Below, piece by piece: positions 27,886-38,200 of a DNA stretch of 64,000 bases (position 1 is its first letter; the number at the start of each line of letters is the position of its first letter). The notes under the pieces were generated by a model. It was given only the letters and a program-made list of their open reading frames with translations, was not told where the DNA came from and searched no databases. The DNA lies in the NCBI GenBank assembly GCA_020073375.1, contig JAIQFG010000025.1:25157-89156 (forward strand), in the 5' to 3' direction. The position numbers were made by a program, and so were the translations under genes. The DNA is from Terriglobia bacterium. Lineage in GTDB: Bacteria > Acidobacteriota > Terriglobia > Acidiferrales > UBA7541.

Positions 27886-29343
27886 ATGGCTAACCCCGAC
27901 ATCGCAATCGTGATCCTGGCCGCGGGCAAGGGCACGCGGCTGAAATCCGCGCTGGCCAAGGTGCTGCACCGCGCGGGCGGGCGTCCGCTGGTCGAGCACG
28001 TAGTGCGCGCCTGCCAGCCGCTGAAGTCCCGGGAAATTATCGCGGTGGTGGGTCATCAGGCCGAGGATGTGACCGCTGCCGTCGCGCCGCTGGGCGTCAA
28101 GACGGCTCTGCAGCAGCCGCAACGAGGCACTGGGCACGCCATGCAGGTGGCGCGACGCGCCATTCCCGCGCGCGTGAAATTCGCGATCCTGCTGCCGGGC
28201 GATGCGCCGCTGATCCGCACCGAAACGCTTGCCGCTCTGGCCGCCGCTCACCGCGAATCCGGCGCCGCCGCCACCATCCTTTCCGCCGAAATCGAAAATC
28301 CCGCCGGCTACGGCCGCATCGTGCGTCGCGATGACGGCTCGGTCTCCGCCATCGTCGAGGATTCCGCGCTTTCAGCCGACCAGCGCGCCATTCGCGAAAT
28401 TAATTCCAGCATCTACTGCTTTTCACTCGACAAGTTGTGGCCTTGCCTGGCTTCGCTCAAGCCGCAGAACGTGCACAAAGAGCTTTACCTGACCGACGCC
28501 ATCGCCGTGCTGCGCCAGAAGGGCGAAAACGTGCAAGCGGTTTTGGCCGCCGATCCCGACGAAGTCCTGGGATGCAACACGCGCTCCGATCTGGCCGCGG
28601 TGGACGCGGTCTTCCGCCGCCGCAAACGCGCTGCCGTGATGGACGACGGCGTGACCCTGGAATTGCCCGACACCATCGTGATTGATCCGAACGTAACGAT
28701 CGGCGCGGATACGCGCATCGAGCCCGGCGTGCAACTGCTAGGCCACACGCGCATTGGCGCCGGCTGCACGGTGCGCGCAGGCAGCATTCTGTCCGACGCC
28801 GTGCTCGAAGACAACGTTCTGGTGAAACCATATTCCATCGTGACGGCCAGCCATCTCTCAACCGGCGTGCAGGTGGGCCCGTTCGCGCATCTGCGCGACG
28901 GCGCACGGCTGGAGGAAAACGCGCGCGTGGGAAATTTCGTGGAAGTGAAGAAGAGCGTCCTGGGCGAGGGCGTGAAGTCCATGCACCTGACCTACCTGGG
29001 CGACGCGCGCATCGGCAACGGCACCAACATCGGCGCCGGGACCATCACCTGCAACTACGACGGCGTGAACAAGAATCCCACCACCATCGGCAAGCGCGTC
29101 TTCATCGGCAGCGATAGTGCGCTGGTTGCGCCCGTGCGCATCGGCGACGGCGCGTACGTGGGCGCCGGATCGGTGATAACCAAGAACGTGCCTCCCGACG
29201 CGCTGGGCCTGGCCCGCGGCCAGCAAGTCAATAAACTCGGATGGGCCGAGATGCGCCGGCGCGAAATGGCGGTCATCGCCAAACCCGCAAAATCGCGAAG
29301 CCGCAAGAAAGCGAAGCGCAAAACTTCCCGCATGAAAAAATAA
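27886..29343 (+). CDS. glmU: Bifunctional N-acetylglucosamine-1-phosphate uridyltransferase/glucosamine-1-phosphate acetyltransferase GlmU
   Basis: Makes UDP-GlcNAc for peptidoglycan and lipid A. 485 residues from ATG 27886. The uridyltransferase domain opens with ILAAGKGTRLKS and has ALQQPQRGTGHAMQVA. The left-handed beta-helix acetyltransferase domain (about 255-445) shows hexad repeats such as NVTIGADTRIEPG and GTNIGAGTITCNYDGVNK. A strongly basic tail (KSRSRKKAKRKTSRMKK) ends the protein. It follows lpxC at 179 bases, with a REP element between. Confidence 0.95.
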   Translation: MANPDIAIVILAAGKGTRLKSALAKVLHRAGGRPLVEHVVRACQPLKSREIIAVVGHQAEDVTAAVAPLGVKTALQQPQRGTGHAMQVARRAIPARVKFAILLPGDAPLIRTETLAALAAAHRESGAAATILSAEIENPAGYGRIVRRDDGSVSAIVEDSALSADQRAIREINSSIYCFSLDKLWPCLASLKPQNVHKELYLTDAIAVLRQKGENVQAVLAADPDEVLGCNTRSDLAAVDAVFRRRKRAAVMDDGVTLELPDTIVIDPNVTIGADTRIEPGVQLLGHTRIGAGCTVRAGSILSDAVLEDNVLVKPYSIVTASHLSTGVQVGPFAHLRDGARLEENARVGNFVEVKKSVLGEGVKSMHLTYLGDARIGNGTNIGAGTITCNYDGVNKNPTTIGKRVFIGSDSALVAPVRIGDGAYVGAGSVITKNVPPDALGLARGQQVNKLGWAEMRRREMAVIAKPAKSRSRKKAKRKTSRMKK

Positions 29344-29355
29344 TAATCCCCCCAC

Positions 29356-29440
29356 GTCATTCCGAACGAAGCGAGGAATCCCTCTTGTTTTGGACGCAAA
29401 TGATAGAGAGATTCTTCGGCAAACCCCGCCTCGGAATGAC
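29356..29440. repeat. GTCATTCCGAA-type dispersed repeat
   Basis: Begins GTCATTCCGAACGAAGCGAG and ends with the inverted CCTCGGAATGAC, with an inner GGAATCCCTCTT/AGAGAGATTC pair. Same family as 25394-25509. It fills the first part of the glmU-29617 gap. Further on is a short AACCTA/TAGGTT inverted pair at about 29483-29518. Confidence 0.65.
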
Positions 29441-29616
29441 GCCGCTGTGAGGGTGTTGCAACGCGCGCTATTCGCCCCACACAACCTAATTTCAATGCAA
29501 ATAATTACCACTAGGTTATGGGATGTTGTATTGGTACCCCGTGCCAAAATGAAACTATTGCTCCCCGGCACTTCGGGTGATATTCTGCGCCCACTTTCCC
29601 AGGGAGGGACCGAACC

Positions 29617-29868
29617 ATGTCTGTTTGGGTGAACTGGGGCCTCGTTGTGGGTGCTGTTTCCTTTGTTATCGGCGATCTCGTATTGGAAGTGTACGCCGGC
29701 GCAAATCTCGCGGTGCTTGGCATGATTATGCTGGCCGCAGGGATCCTGGGCTTGGGCCTGGACTCGGCCGCGGTTGGCCTGGGGTCGGCGTTCGTCATGA
29801 TCCTGGCGTACTTTGCCTTCCAACGGCGCCCGGGACAAATGCTGCCGAAACGCGTTTCGGAGCAGTAG
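29617..29868 (+). CDS. Small membrane protein
   Basis: An 83-residue protein with AGGGAGGG 9 bases before the ATG. Three hydrophobic segments are visible (WGLVVGAVSFVIGDLVLEV, ANLAVLGMIMLAAGILGLGL, VGLGSAFVMILAYFAFQ), then a basic tail RRPGQMLPKR. It is too small for a transporter and no family is recognised. It may be part of a membrane-stress or envelope component. Confidence 0.65.
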   Translation: MSVWVNWGLVVGAVSFVIGDLVLEVYAGANLAVLGMIMLAAGILGLGLDSAAVGLGSAFVMILAYFAFQRRPGQMLPKRVSEQ

Positions 29869-30210
29869 TTCAGGTTTCGTCCAGCTTCCCTTTTCGGGAA
29901 GATCGAAACACCTCTCTCCAAAATTTGCCTCTAGAGGTTTGCCCGTTCGCTCGACCCTACTGAAACTTGTGTTTTCTTTAAACGAGCGTTAATCTGCAGG
30001 CAAAGAACGCCTGTCACCAATGGTGACTGGCTGCGATGGCGCGTGTGTGAAGGCGGCAACTGAAAGCAGCTTCATGCCGGAATTCGTAATTACCGCCCAA
30101 GTAAGCTGGCCGGAAGTGCAGTTTGTCCCGGGGAAACAATTCCAGGCATGGTGCGCAAGAGGCGATCTGTGAGAGCTATATTGGAGTTGGACTCCAAGAG
30201 GTAGTCGCCC
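29869..30210. other. Intergenic region with one hairpin
   Basis: A hairpin at about 29875-29910 (GTTTCG, CTTCCC, loop, GGGAAG, CGAAAC) follows the small membrane gene and may be its terminator. The remaining 300 bases upstream of the PilZ gene fold into several GC stems, but I match no known riboswitch. Confidence 0.4.
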
Positions 30211-30591
30211 GTGGCCCTGACGCCCAATTCCGCGAATCGACGCAGCCAGCGAATGTCCCGAGGCCTTCCGGTTTTTGTGTGCGGAGAATCGCCAAGGCGA
30301 AAACCCTTCAAAGAAGAAGCCTTCACCGTTTCCTTCAACGCGCATGGGGCGCTTCTGATCCTGTACGCAAAAGTCGAGCTGGGACAGGAAGTTCTTCTCA
30401 TGAATCCGATAACCTGGGACGATCAGGAGGCCCGCGTGGTGTATTCCACGCCGGCAAAAGGCGGCCTGACGCACATCGGCGTGGAATTCAAGCGGCCCGC
30501 GCCCCAATTCTGGCCGGTGGGCGACACGCCCGAGGATTGGAATTTTTCGTCGGCCGCGGCCCCGGGCACGCTTTCCTTGAAGACGCGCTGA
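30211..30591 (+). CDS. PilZ-like domain protein
   Basis: A 126-residue protein with GTG start and AGAGG 9 bases upstream. The N-terminal RRSQR fits the PilZ RxxxR arginine motif. TVSFNAHGALLILYAKVELG aligns with the second PilZ motif (D/N-x-S-x-x-G), but the Asp and Ser positions are not canonical. The rest is beta-rich (QEVLLMNPITWDDQEARVVY, LTHIGVEFKRPAPQFW). PilZ domains bind cyclic di-GMP, but the altered second motif makes binding uncertain. It stands alone. Confidence 0.7.
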   Translation: MALTPNSANRRSQRMSRGLPVFVCGESPRRKPFKEEAFTVSFNAHGALLILYAKVELGQEVLLMNPITWDDQEARVVYSTPAKGGLTHIGVEFKRPAPQFWPVGDTPEDWNFSSAAAPGTLSLKTR

Positions 30592-30809
30592 GTTTCTCCA
30601 CTGAAAACATTCCCGCGTAATTTCAACAAGATTCATTCGTGCGGCAGGAGTGTCCGCCCGAACAGCCGGTGTTGCCAATTCCAAAGTTGACCCGGCGTTT
30701 CTCGTTGAAGTACCCTTGTGCCCCCGCCGCGGAGCTATCCGGGAGCGGAGCAACAGGAGCAATTTCCTCCGAAATTCACCTGAAAAACTCGCCTTAGAAA
30801 AGGAGTGCC

Positions 30810-31310
30810 ATGGCCAAGAAAGTCGATCCACTCAATAAGAAGCAGTACGGCGCGGTAACAGCGATGTTGACCGTGACCGACGTGAAAGCGGCCGTCGCTT
30901 TTTACACCAAAGCGTTCGGTTTCGCGAAGCGGGGAATCATGAATGGCCCGGACGGCAAGGCCATCCATGCCGAACTGACCCTGCGCGGCACAACGCTGAT
31001 GCTGGGCCCGGAAATGCCGCAAATGGGCGCGCGCGGCGCGAAGGCCGTGGGCTCCTCGCCGACGAGTTTGTATCTGCTGACGGAAAATGTCGATAAGACC
31101 GTCGCGAAGGCCACAAAGCTCGGAGCGACACTCAAGGGCGAAGTGAAAGATATGTTCTGGGGCGACCGCACCGGAACGCTGATCGATCCCGAGGGCTACA
31201 TGTGGATGATCGCGACGCACATCGCGCAACCCACCCCGAAGGAAATGCAGCAGAAAATGAAGGAACAGATGTCCGGCAACCCGGCGGCTCAGGCTGCCAG
31301 CGCGGACTGA
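30810..31310 (+). CDS. VOC-superfamily (glyoxalase/bleomycin resistance, PhnB-like) protein
   Basis: A 166-residue protein with AAGGAG about 8 bases before the ATG. It has the paired beta-alpha-beta-beta-beta modules of the VOC fold: AMLTVTDVKAAVAFYTKAFG, MNGPDGKAIHAELTLRGTTL, SPTSLYLLTENVDKTVAKA, WGDRTGTLIDPEGYMWMIAT. The GDRxGxxxDPxGxxW pattern is typical of the PhnB-like subgroup. A short helical tail (KEMQQKMKEQMSG) ends it. Substrate unknown. Confidence 0.8.
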   Translation: MAKKVDPLNKKQYGAVTAMLTVTDVKAAVAFYTKAFGFAKRGIMNGPDGKAIHAELTLRGTTLMLGPEMPQMGARGAKAVGSSPTSLYLLTENVDKTVAKATKLGATLKGEVKDMFWGDRTGTLIDPEGYMWMIATHIAQPTPKEMQQKMKEQMSGNPAAQAASAD

Positions 31311-31532
31311 CAACGCCCTTCAGGCTCCTGGTGATCAATCCAAGCCGCTCCGTTTCGGGCAGCGTGCGGCGGTAAACGGTTCATGTGTGTCCAGTTTCCA
31401 GTCCTGCCGCACTCGAGAGCAATCTTTCGATGGCGTCCGCCGCAACCCCGAAGGAAATTGCCGCCCCTCCGGGGCAGCCGCAAATATCTCCGCGCGCTGT
31501 GTTAAAATAGATACGAGGGGAGACTCCAAGCA

Positions 31533-32243
31533 ATGAAATTTGGCGTGGTCGTGTTTCCGGGCTCGAATTGCGACCACGATGCGTTTCATGCGCTGGGCGC
31601 GGTCCTTCATCAGCCGGTCGAATTTCTCTGGCATCAATCCGAACAAGTTTCCGGGTTTGACGCGATCATCCTGCCGGGGGGATTTTCCTACGGCGATTAT
31701 TTGCGGACGGGCGCGATCGCGCGATTTTCTCCGGTGATGCGCGCGGTGGAAAAATTCGCGCGCAGCGGCGGCCTGGTTCTGGGTATCTGCAACGGATTTC
31801 AGATTCTGTGCGAGGCAGGGCTGCTGCCGGGCGTGCTGCAACGAAATGCCGGGATGCGGTTCGTCTGCCGCCAGGTGCACATCCGCGTGGAGACCACGGA
31901 CACGCCGTTTACCGCCATGGCCAAGCCCGGCCAGGTGCTGCAAATTCCCATCGCGCACGGCGACGGAAATTATTTTTGCGACGAAGCGACCCTGGCGGAC
32001 CTTGAGCGCCATCGCCAGATCGTGTTCCGCTACACCACGCCTGAAGGCCGCGAGGATGCGGCGGCGAACCCGAACGGCTCGCTCGCAAACATCGCGGGCG
32101 TGTGCAACCGCGAACACAACGTCGTGGGCCTGATGCCGCACCCCGAGCGCGCCGTGGAAGCGGCGCTCGGCTCGGACGACGGCCTTGTGATTTTTCGCTC
32201 ACTGATCGAATCGCTCACGCGCCGCGCCAGCGTTTCGGCGTAG
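31533..32243 (+). CDS. purQ: Phosphoribosylformylglycinamidine synthase subunit PurQ
   Basis: Glutaminase subunit of FGAM synthase (purine step 4), 236 residues. The class I glutamine amidotransferase nucleophile is C86 in [20 protein letters not shown] near the C-terminus supplies the catalytic His and Glu. GGGGAG precedes the ATG. It heads the purQ-purL-purF-lepB-purM cluster. The small bridging subunit PurS, needed with this PurQ/small-PurL form, is not upstream or elsewhere in the window. A TAAAAT at about 31503 may be its -10 box. Confidence 0.95.
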   Translation: MKFGVVVFPGSNCDHDAFHALGAVLHQPVEFLWHQSEQVSGFDAIILPGGFSYGDYLRTGAIARFSPVMRAVEKFARSGGLVLGICNGFQILCEAGLLPGVLQRNAGMRFVCRQVHIRVETTDTPFTAMAKPGQVLQIPIAHGDGNYFCDEATLADLERHRQIVFRYTTPEGREDAAANPNGSLANIAGVCNREHNVVGLMPHPERAVEAALGSDDGLVIFRSLIESLTRRASVSA

Positions 32244-32267
32244 CATTTCGGCGTAGCGACGGTTTTC

Positions 32268-32342
32268 GTAGCGCCGGCGTCTCGCCGGCATTCTTTTTTG
32301 CGTATGTGGACCGAAAAACTGCCGGCGGGACGCCGGCGCTAC
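32268..32342. repeat. REP pair, GTAG-CGCCGGCG subfamily, between purQ and purL
   Basis: GTAGCGCCGGCGTCTCGCCG on the left and GGCGGGACGCCGGCGCTAC on the right, inverted around a T-rich spacer. It fills most of the 122-base gap within the purine operon. Confidence 0.8.
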
Positions 32343-32365
32343 CAGAAAGCATTTCGAACCAAGGC

Positions 32366-34654
32366 ATGCTAGACACCGAAATCAAAGTGACACTTGAACT
32401 GGCGGCCGAGCACGGCCTGAGCGCCGAGGAATACGCCCGCATCCAGAAAATTCTGGGGCGCGATCCCAACTTCACCGAACTTGGCATCTTCAGCGTGATG
32501 TGGAGCGAGCATTGCTCCTACAAATCGAGCAAGGTACATTTGCGGCGCTTGCCGACGCGCGGGCCGCAGGTTCTGCAGGGGCCGGGCGAAAACGCGGGCG
32601 TAGTGGATATCGGCGACGGGCTGACGGCTGCGTTCAAGATGGAATCGCACAACCATCCGAGCTACGTCGAGCCGTTCCAGGGTGCGGCCACCGGTGTCGG
32701 TGGAATCCTGCGCGATATTTTTACGATGGGCGCGCGGCCCATCGCCGTGCTCGATTCGCTGCGCTTCGGGCCAATTGGTTCAGGAACCACGGACGAAGAA
32801 ACCGTCGCGCGCAACCGGCGCATCGTGGACGGCGTGGTGCGCGGCATCGCGCATTACGGAAATTGTTTTGGCGTGCCGACGGTTGGCGGCGAAGTGCAAT
32901 TCGAGGCGGGCTATTCGGCCAATCCGCTGGTAAACGTTCTGGCGCTGGGCATCGCGAAAAAAGAGGATCTGTTTTTCGCGAAGGCGCGCGGCGCGGGCAA
33001 TCCCGTGATTTATGTGGGTGCGAAAACCGGGCGCGACGGCATTCACGGCGCGTCGCTGCTGGCTTCCGCCGAATTTACCGAAGAATCGCAGCAAAAGCGG
33101 CCCAACGTGCAGGTGGGCGACCCGTTCATGGAAAAGCTACTGCTGGAAGCGTGCCTGGAGGCAATGCAGACCGGAGCGGTGGTCGCGATTCAGGACATGG
33201 GCGCGGCGGGGCTGACAAGTTCGTCGTGCGAGATGGCGTCGCGCGGCGGCCTGGGCATCGAAATCGAACTGGCGCGCGTGCCGCAGCGCGAGCCGGGGAT
33301 GACTCCCTACGAAATGATGCTGAGCGAATCGCAGGAGCGCATGCTGCTGGTTGCTGAGCGCGGGCGCGAGCAGGAAGTGCTCCGCGTGTTCGCCAAGTGG
33401 GGACTCGACGCTGTGGAAATCGGGCGCGTCACCGAGGACGGCCTGGTGCGCGTGCTGCATCACGGAAAGATCGCGGCGGAAATTCCCGCGCATCCTCTCG
33501 CGGAAGAGGGACCTGTCTACCAGCGCCCGCTGGCGGCGCCAGCTCCCGTTGCAAATGAGCGCCTCGTCGAGTTCGGCGCGGCGGGCGCTGATCTCACCGA
33601 CAATTTCCGGAAATTACTTGCGGCTCCCGCGATTGCGTCCAAGCACTGGATCTGGGAGCAATACGATTACATGGTGCGCACAAATACGCTGGAAGGCCCG
33701 GGTGCGGGCGACGCGGCAGTGGTGCGCGTGAAGGGCACCAAGCGCGCGCTGGCGCTGGCGAGTGACGGCAATGGCCGCTGGTCCCGCCTCGATCCGTTCG
33801 TGGGCGCGCAACTTGCCGTGACCGAGGCCGCGCGCAACGTGGCGTGCTCCGGCGCAAAGCCCTGGGCGGCGACGAATTGCCTGAATTTCGGCAGCCCGGA
33901 AAAGCCGGAAGTGATGTGGCAGTTCAGCCGCGCGATCGACGGCATCGCGGCGGCCTGTATCGCGCTGGAAATTCCCATCACCGGCGGCAACGTGAGTTTT
34001 TATAACGAGACATTGGGCCGCTCGATCGATCCCACGCCGGTGCTTGGTGTGTTGGGGATTATGGAGGATGCTTCGCGCGCCCTGGGCATGGCGTTTCGTG
34101 CGGAAGGCGACGTGATCTTGCTGCTGGATGGGCTTGCGTCGGCCGAAACAAGCCGGCGTGAATTTTCGTCCTCTGAATACGCGCGCACAATTCACGGCAT
34201 TGTCGCAGGCGCACCGCCTGCTGTGAATCTTTCGGCGGAAAAAAAGCTGATCGCCGCGCTGGTCGCGCTGGCCGGCGAGGGAAAACTGCAATCCGCGCAC
34301 GACGTGAGCGACGGCGGCCTGGCCGTGACGCTGGCGGAATCCTGCTTTGCGAGCGACGGCCTTTCGGCGCGCGTTTCGCTTGCGGGCAAGGAGCCGGACG
34401 AGGCGGCGCTGTTCGGCGAACGCGGCGCGCGCGCCGTCGTATCGGTTACTTCCGAAAATCTTGCCGCTGTGCGCCGGATTGCGGCACAATATGAGTTGGC
34501 CGTGCTGGAAATTGGCCGTGTCTCCAGAGGCGAATTCCGCATCGAACTGAATGGCAGGATAGCGATCAGCAGCGACACCCCCTCACTGGCTGATGCCTGG
34601 AATGGAGCTTTGGAAAAGCTCCTGAGCACGAACCGTCTCGGAAAAACCGAATGA
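32366..34654 (+). CDS. purL: Phosphoribosylformylglycinamidine synthase subunit PurL
   Basis: The synthetase subunit of FGAM synthase, small type, 762 residues from ATG 32366 ([20 protein letters not shown]); in-frame codons upstream run through purQ and the REP and are excluded. Conserved blocks are [51 protein letters not shown] and [20 protein letters not shown]. Its stop overlaps the purF start as ATGA (34651-34654), so the two are coupled. This type works with PurQ and PurS. Confidence 0.96.
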   Translation: MLDTEIKVTLELAAEHGLSAEEYARIQKILGRDPNFTELGIFSVMWSEHCSYKSSKVHLRRLPTRGPQVLQGPGENAGVVDIGDGLTAAFKMESHNHPSYVEPFQGAATGVGGILRDIFTMGARPIAVLDSLRFGPIGSGTTDEETVARNRRIVDGVVRGIAHYGNCFGVPTVGGEVQFEAGYSANPLVNVLALGIAKKEDLFFAKARGAGNPVIYVGAKTGRDGIHGASLLASAEFTEESQQKRPNVQVGDPFMEKLLLEACLEAMQTGAVVAIQDMGAAGLTSSSCEMASRGGLGIEIELARVPQREPGMTPYEMMLSESQERMLLVAERGREQEVLRVFAKWGLDAVEIGRVTEDGLVRVLHHGKIAAEIPAHPLAEEGPVYQRPLAAPAPVANERLVEFGAAGADLTDNFRKLLAAPAIASKHWIWEQYDYMVRTNTLEGPGAGDAAVVRVKGTKRALALASDGNGRWSRLDPFVGAQLAVTEAARNVACSGAKPWAATNCLNFGSPEKPEVMWQFSRAIDGIAAACIALEIPITGGNVSFYNETLGRSIDPTPVLGVLGIMEDASRALGMAFRAEGDVILLLDGLASAETSRREFSSSEYARTIHGIVAGAPPAVNLSAEKKLIAALVALAGEGKLQSAHDVSDGGLAVTLAESCFASDGLSARVSLAGKEPDEAALFGERGARAVVSVTSENLAAVRRIAAQYELAVLEIGRVSRGEFRIELNGRIAISSDTPSLADAWNGALEKLLSTNRLGKTE

Positions 34655-36183
34655 GCGATTTCATCCAGATCGAAAACGACAGGTTTCACGACCACTGCGG
34701 CGTATGCGGCGTCTTCGGGCATCCCGAAGCCGCGAAGATGGCGTATCTGGGCCTCTACGCGTTGCAGCACCGCGGCCAGGAATCCGCCGGCATCGTTTCC
34801 AGCGACGGTCGCGAATTGCATCTGGAAAAAAGCATGGGCCTGGTGGCGGATATTTTTCAGCCGGAGGTGCTGGCGCGGCTTCCGGGCGAAGCGGCGCTGG
34901 GGCACACGCGCTACTCGACCGCGGGCGACACTTCCCTGATGAACGCACAGCCGATCGTGATCGACTGCAACAAGGGAAAACTCGCGCTGGGCCACAACGG
35001 CAACCTGCCGAGCGCGGGCAAATGGCGCCGCACACTCGAGCATCGCGGATCGATCTTCCAGACCACCAGCGACACCGAAGTGATCGTGCACCTGATCGCG
35101 CGCAGCCAGGCGCGCAATCTTTCCGGAGCGCTAGCCGATGCGCTGAATCAAGTGGAGGGCGCCTACTCGCTGCTGGTGCTGACGCGCGATGAAATGTACG
35201 CGATGCGCGACCCGCGCGGCTTCCGTCCACTGGCGCTGGGGCAATTGGACGGCGGCTGGGTGGTGGCTTCGGAAACGTGCGCGTTCGATCTGATTGGCGC
35301 CACTTATGTTCGCGATGTCGCGCCCGGCGAAATGCTGCGCATCACGCGTACGGGAATCGAATCGCTGCAATTCGCGGCGGAAAAGCCGCTACAGCACTGC
35401 ATTTTTGAGCACGTGTATTTCGCGCGACCCGACAGCCTGGTGTTCGGCCGCGTGGTCGAGGAAAGCCGCGAAATGCTGGGCCGCATGCTGGCCCGCGAGC
35501 ATGGCGTTCCGGCCGACGTGGTCGTGCCGGTGCCCGATTCGGGGGTTCCAGCGGCCGTGGGCTATTCGCAGGAATCCGGCATCCCTTTTCGCATGGGCCT
35601 CATCCGAAATCATTATGTGGGCCGCACGTTTATCGAGCCGCAGCAGGCCATCCGCGATTTTGGCGTGAAGCTGAAACTGAACCCCGTGCCCATGCTGCTC
35701 AAAGGCAAGCGCGTGGTCCTGGTGGACGATTCCATCGTGCGCGGCACCACCAGCCGGAAGATTGTGCGCCTGGTGCGCGAAGCCGGCGCCGTGGAAGTTC
35801 ACATGCGCATCAGCTGCCCGCCGACGATTTCACCGTGCTACTACGGCGTGGATACGCCCACGCGCGAGGAATTGATCGCCGCGGACGAATCCCGCGGGCG
35901 TCCGCGGCTCACGCAAGAGGAGCTCGACGAGTTCGGCGGCAAACTCGATCCGCGCCAGCGCTCGATCGAGGAAATCCGGCGGTATCTCGGGGCGGACACG
36001 CTGGGCTACGTTTCGCTGGAAAATTTGCGCCGCGCCGTGGGAGACACGCGCAGCACGTTCTGCACGTCGTGCTACACGGGCGTCTATCCCGTGGATGGCG
36101 CGCAGGCCGAGCTCGATCCGCGCGCGGCCGAGTCCGAGGAATTGCCGGTGGTGGAAATTCAGGCTGTACCCAATGAGCGTTGA
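34651..36183 (+). CDS. purF: Amidophosphoribosyltransferase PurF
   Basis: First committed enzyme of purine synthesis, making phosphoribosylamine from PRPP and glutamine; 510 residues. A 15-residue propeptide precedes the N-terminal nucleophile C16 ([14 protein letters not shown]), then [10 protein letters not shown]. The PRPP motif is [18 protein letters not shown]. Cysteines in [13 protein letters not shown] and [11 protein letters not shown] indicate the 4Fe-4S Bacillus-type enzyme. It overlaps purL by 4 bases at its start and lepB by 11 bases at its end. Confidence 0.96.
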   Translation: MSDFIQIENDRFHDHCGVCGVFGHPEAAKMAYLGLYALQHRGQESAGIVSSDGRELHLEKSMGLVADIFQPEVLARLPGEAALGHTRYSTAGDTSLMNAQPIVIDCNKGKLALGHNGNLPSAGKWRRTLEHRGSIFQTTSDTEVIVHLIARSQARNLSGALADALNQVEGAYSLLVLTRDEMYAMRDPRGFRPLALGQLDGGWVVASETCAFDLIGATYVRDVAPGEMLRITRTGIESLQFAAEKPLQHCIFEHVYFARPDSLVFGRVVEESREMLGRMLAREHGVPADVVVPVPDSGVPAAVGYSQESGIPFRMGLIRNHYVGRTFIEPQQAIRDFGVKLKLNPVPMLLKGKRVVLVDDSIVRGTTSRKIVRLVREAGAVEVHMRISCPPTISPCYYGVDTPTREELIAADESRGRPRLTQEELDEFGGKLDPRQRSIEEIRRYLGADTLGYVSLENLRRAVGDTRSTFCTSCYTGVYPVDGAQAELDPRAAESEELPVVEIQAVPNER

Positions 36184-36958
36184 GACGAATCGCGAAACGA
36201 ACGGTCAGACGAATAATGAAATGAACGGTGAGAATATGAACGGTGACGAAATAATTCAGAGCGCGGAAAACTCCCAGGAAATTCCGCGCGAGGCGCCGGC
36301 CGAATCCAAGCCGGACCTCGGCAAAATCATTCTCCGCGAAGTACTGTCCTGGGTCTGGGTGATCCTGGCGTTTTTGTTCATTACCGGAACGATTGTGCAG
36401 GCCCGCGTGATTCCCTCGGGATCGATGGAAAGAACCTTGCTCGTCGGGGACCATCTGCTGATGAGCCGCTTCGGATACGACGCCGAAGTGCCCATGACGC
36501 CGCTGCACGAGCGCCTGTGGCGCGATCCGCGCCGCCAGCAGATCGTGGTCTTCCGCGCGCCGCTGCCCGGCACGCCGGACTACATCAAGCGCCTGATCGG
36601 TTTGCCGGGCGACAACCTGGAAATCCGCGAAGGCGTGGTGTACATCAACGGCAAGAAACTGGAGGAACCCTACCGCGCCGCGCCTCCCAACCCGACCGAC
36701 AACTACGGCCCGGTCACGGTTCCCGCGCACGAATATTTCATGATGGGCGATAATCGCGACGACTCCTATGACAGCCGGTACTGGGGGTTCGTGCCCAACG
36801 AAAATATTATCGGCACGCCGATTCTGGTGTATATGTCCATCGACGCGCCGGGCGAGGCCTGGGATCCGGGACACGTCCGTGACCGCATGACTACGTACTT
36901 GAGTGTATTCTTGCACCCGAGCATCGTGCGCTGGCGCCGCATCTTCAAGGTGTTTTAG
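36173..36958 (+). CDS. lepB: Signal peptidase I
   Basis: Membrane serine protease that cleaves signal peptides of exported proteins, 261 residues from ATG 36173, which lies within the last codons of purF. Residues 1-50 form an Asn/Glu-rich cytoplasmic tail, followed by one transmembrane helix (VWVILAFLFITGTIVQA). The catalytic Ser84 is in PSGSMERTL and Lys139 in DYIKRLIGLPGD. The box MMGDNRDDSYDSRYWG is intact. Its position inside a purine operon is unusual and suggests co-transcription. Confidence 0.94.
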   Translation: MSVETNRETNGQTNNEMNGENMNGDEIIQSAENSQEIPREAPAESKPDLGKIILREVLSWVWVILAFLFITGTIVQARVIPSGSMERTLLVGDHLLMSRFGYDAEVPMTPLHERLWRDPRRQQIVVFRAPLPGTPDYIKRLIGLPGDNLEIREGVVYINGKKLEEPYRAAPPNPTDNYGPVTVPAHEYFMMGDNRDDSYDSRYWGFVPNENIIGTPILVYMSIDAPGEAWDPGHVRDRMTTYLSVFLHPSIVRWRRIFKVF

Positions 36959-37025
36959 TTTCGTTTCCAATCCGCGGGAGCTCGCCGCGCGTCTCCCGTC
37001 GTCACCGTAGAAAGAGCTCACGTTC

Positions 37026-38069
37026 ATGGACTACGCGGAAGCCGGTGTGAACATCTCGCTCGCCGACCAGGCCAAGCAGCGCATCCGGCGTTTGGCTTCG
37101 CGCACGTTCACGCCGGGAGTGATCGGCGGAATCGGCTCGTTCGGCGGACTGTTCGCGCTGGATAAGAAATGGAAAGAGCCGGTGCTGGTGTCGAGCGCCG
37201 ACGGCGTCGGCACCAAGCTGAAAGTGGCGATAGCCGCGGGCATTCACTCAACCGTTGGCGGCGACCTGGTGAATCACTGCGTCAACGATATTCTGACGCT
37301 GGGCGCGGAACCGCTTTTCTTCCTCGATTACCTGGCGATGGGCAAGATGGATCCGAACGTTGTCGAGCAGGTGGTCGAGGGCATGGCGCGCGCGTGCCAC
37401 GCCGCGGGGTGCGCGCTGATCGGCGGCGAAACCGCGGAAATGCCCGGCTTCTACGGACCGGGAGAATACGATCTGGCCGGATTCATCGTGGGCGTGATGG
37501 AACGCGCCAGCCTGAAAAAAACCAGCGCGGTGAAGCCTGGCGACCTGCTTCTGGCGCTTCCTTCAACGGGACTGCACACCAACGGCTACTCGCTCGCGCG
37601 CAAGCTGGTGTTCGACCACGCCGGGCTGCACCCGGAATCCTACGTCGCGGAAATCAGCAACAAAATCGGGGCGGAACTATTGCGCCCCCACCGCTGCTAC
37701 TGGCCCATGCTGAAGCACACGGTTGCGAGCGGGTGGCTTTCCGGCATGGCGCACATCACCGGCGGAGGCATCACCGGGAATCTGCCGCGCGTGCTTCCGC
37801 GTGGCGCACAGGCGGAAATCGAGCTGGGCTCCTGGCCCGTGCCTCCGATTTTTTCCTACCTCGCCGGACTTGGAAGACTCGAGCGTGACGAACTGCTGCA
37901 GACCTTCAACATGGGCGTGGGGATGATCCTGGTGCTGCCGGTGGAACATCACAAAGCCGTGGAAACCGAACTGAAGCGCCGCCGCGAGAAATTCTACCGC
38001 ATCGGACAGGTGCGCCGGGCCGACCCGCGCAAGCCGCAGGTGATGTACACGGGGAAATTGCCGTTTTAG
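37026..38069 (+). CDS. purM: Phosphoribosylformylglycinamidine cyclo-ligase PurM (AIR synthase)
   Basis: Purine step 5, 347 residues. ATP-binding PurM-fold motifs are VSSADGVGTKLKVAI, GGDLVNHCVNDILTLGAEPL, GGETAEMPGFYGPGEYDLAG and ALPSTGLHTNGYSLARK. HITGGGITGNLPRVLP is in the C-terminal half. It is the last gene of the cluster, 67 bases after lepB. Its substrate is the FGAM made by PurL/PurQ upstream. Confidence 0.96.
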   Translation: MDYAEAGVNISLADQAKQRIRRLASRTFTPGVIGGIGSFGGLFALDKKWKEPVLVSSADGVGTKLKVAIAAGIHSTVGGDLVNHCVNDILTLGAEPLFFLDYLAMGKMDPNVVEQVVEGMARACHAAGCALIGGETAEMPGFYGPGEYDLAGFIVGVMERASLKKTSAVKPGDLLLALPSTGLHTNGYSLARKLVFDHAGLHPESYVAEISNKIGAELLRPHRCYWPMLKHTVASGWLSGMAHITGGGITGNLPRVLPRGAQAEIELGSWPVPPIFSYLAGLGRLERDELLQTFNMGVGMILVLPVEHHKAVETELKRRREKFYRIGQVRRADPRKPQVMYTGKLPF

Positions 38070-38075
38070 GTTTTG

Positions 38076-38200
38076 GTAGCACAGCCACTCTTTATCCCGA
38101 GCCCCTGCGAGGGGCTGGCTGTATGGTTTTGCAAATCACCAGTACGCCGCCCACTTACCTACACTTTCAAGAACCATACAGGCAAGAGTGCCTGTGCTAC
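38076..38200. repeat. Compound REP-like element between purM and the Cdd1-like gene
   Basis: Outer arms GTAGCACAGCCACTC and GAGTGCCTGTGCTAC are imperfect inverted copies. A nested stem (GCCCCTGCGAGGGGC) lies inside. It begins 7 bases after the purM stop and ends exactly at the stop of the convergent gene. Confidence 0.65.

Noticed and set aside
29940..30210. Possible cyclic di-GMP riboswitch upstream of the PilZ gene
   Set aside because: Several stems and a GCAAAG stretch caught the eye, but the conserved GEMM core and pairing order could not be matched.
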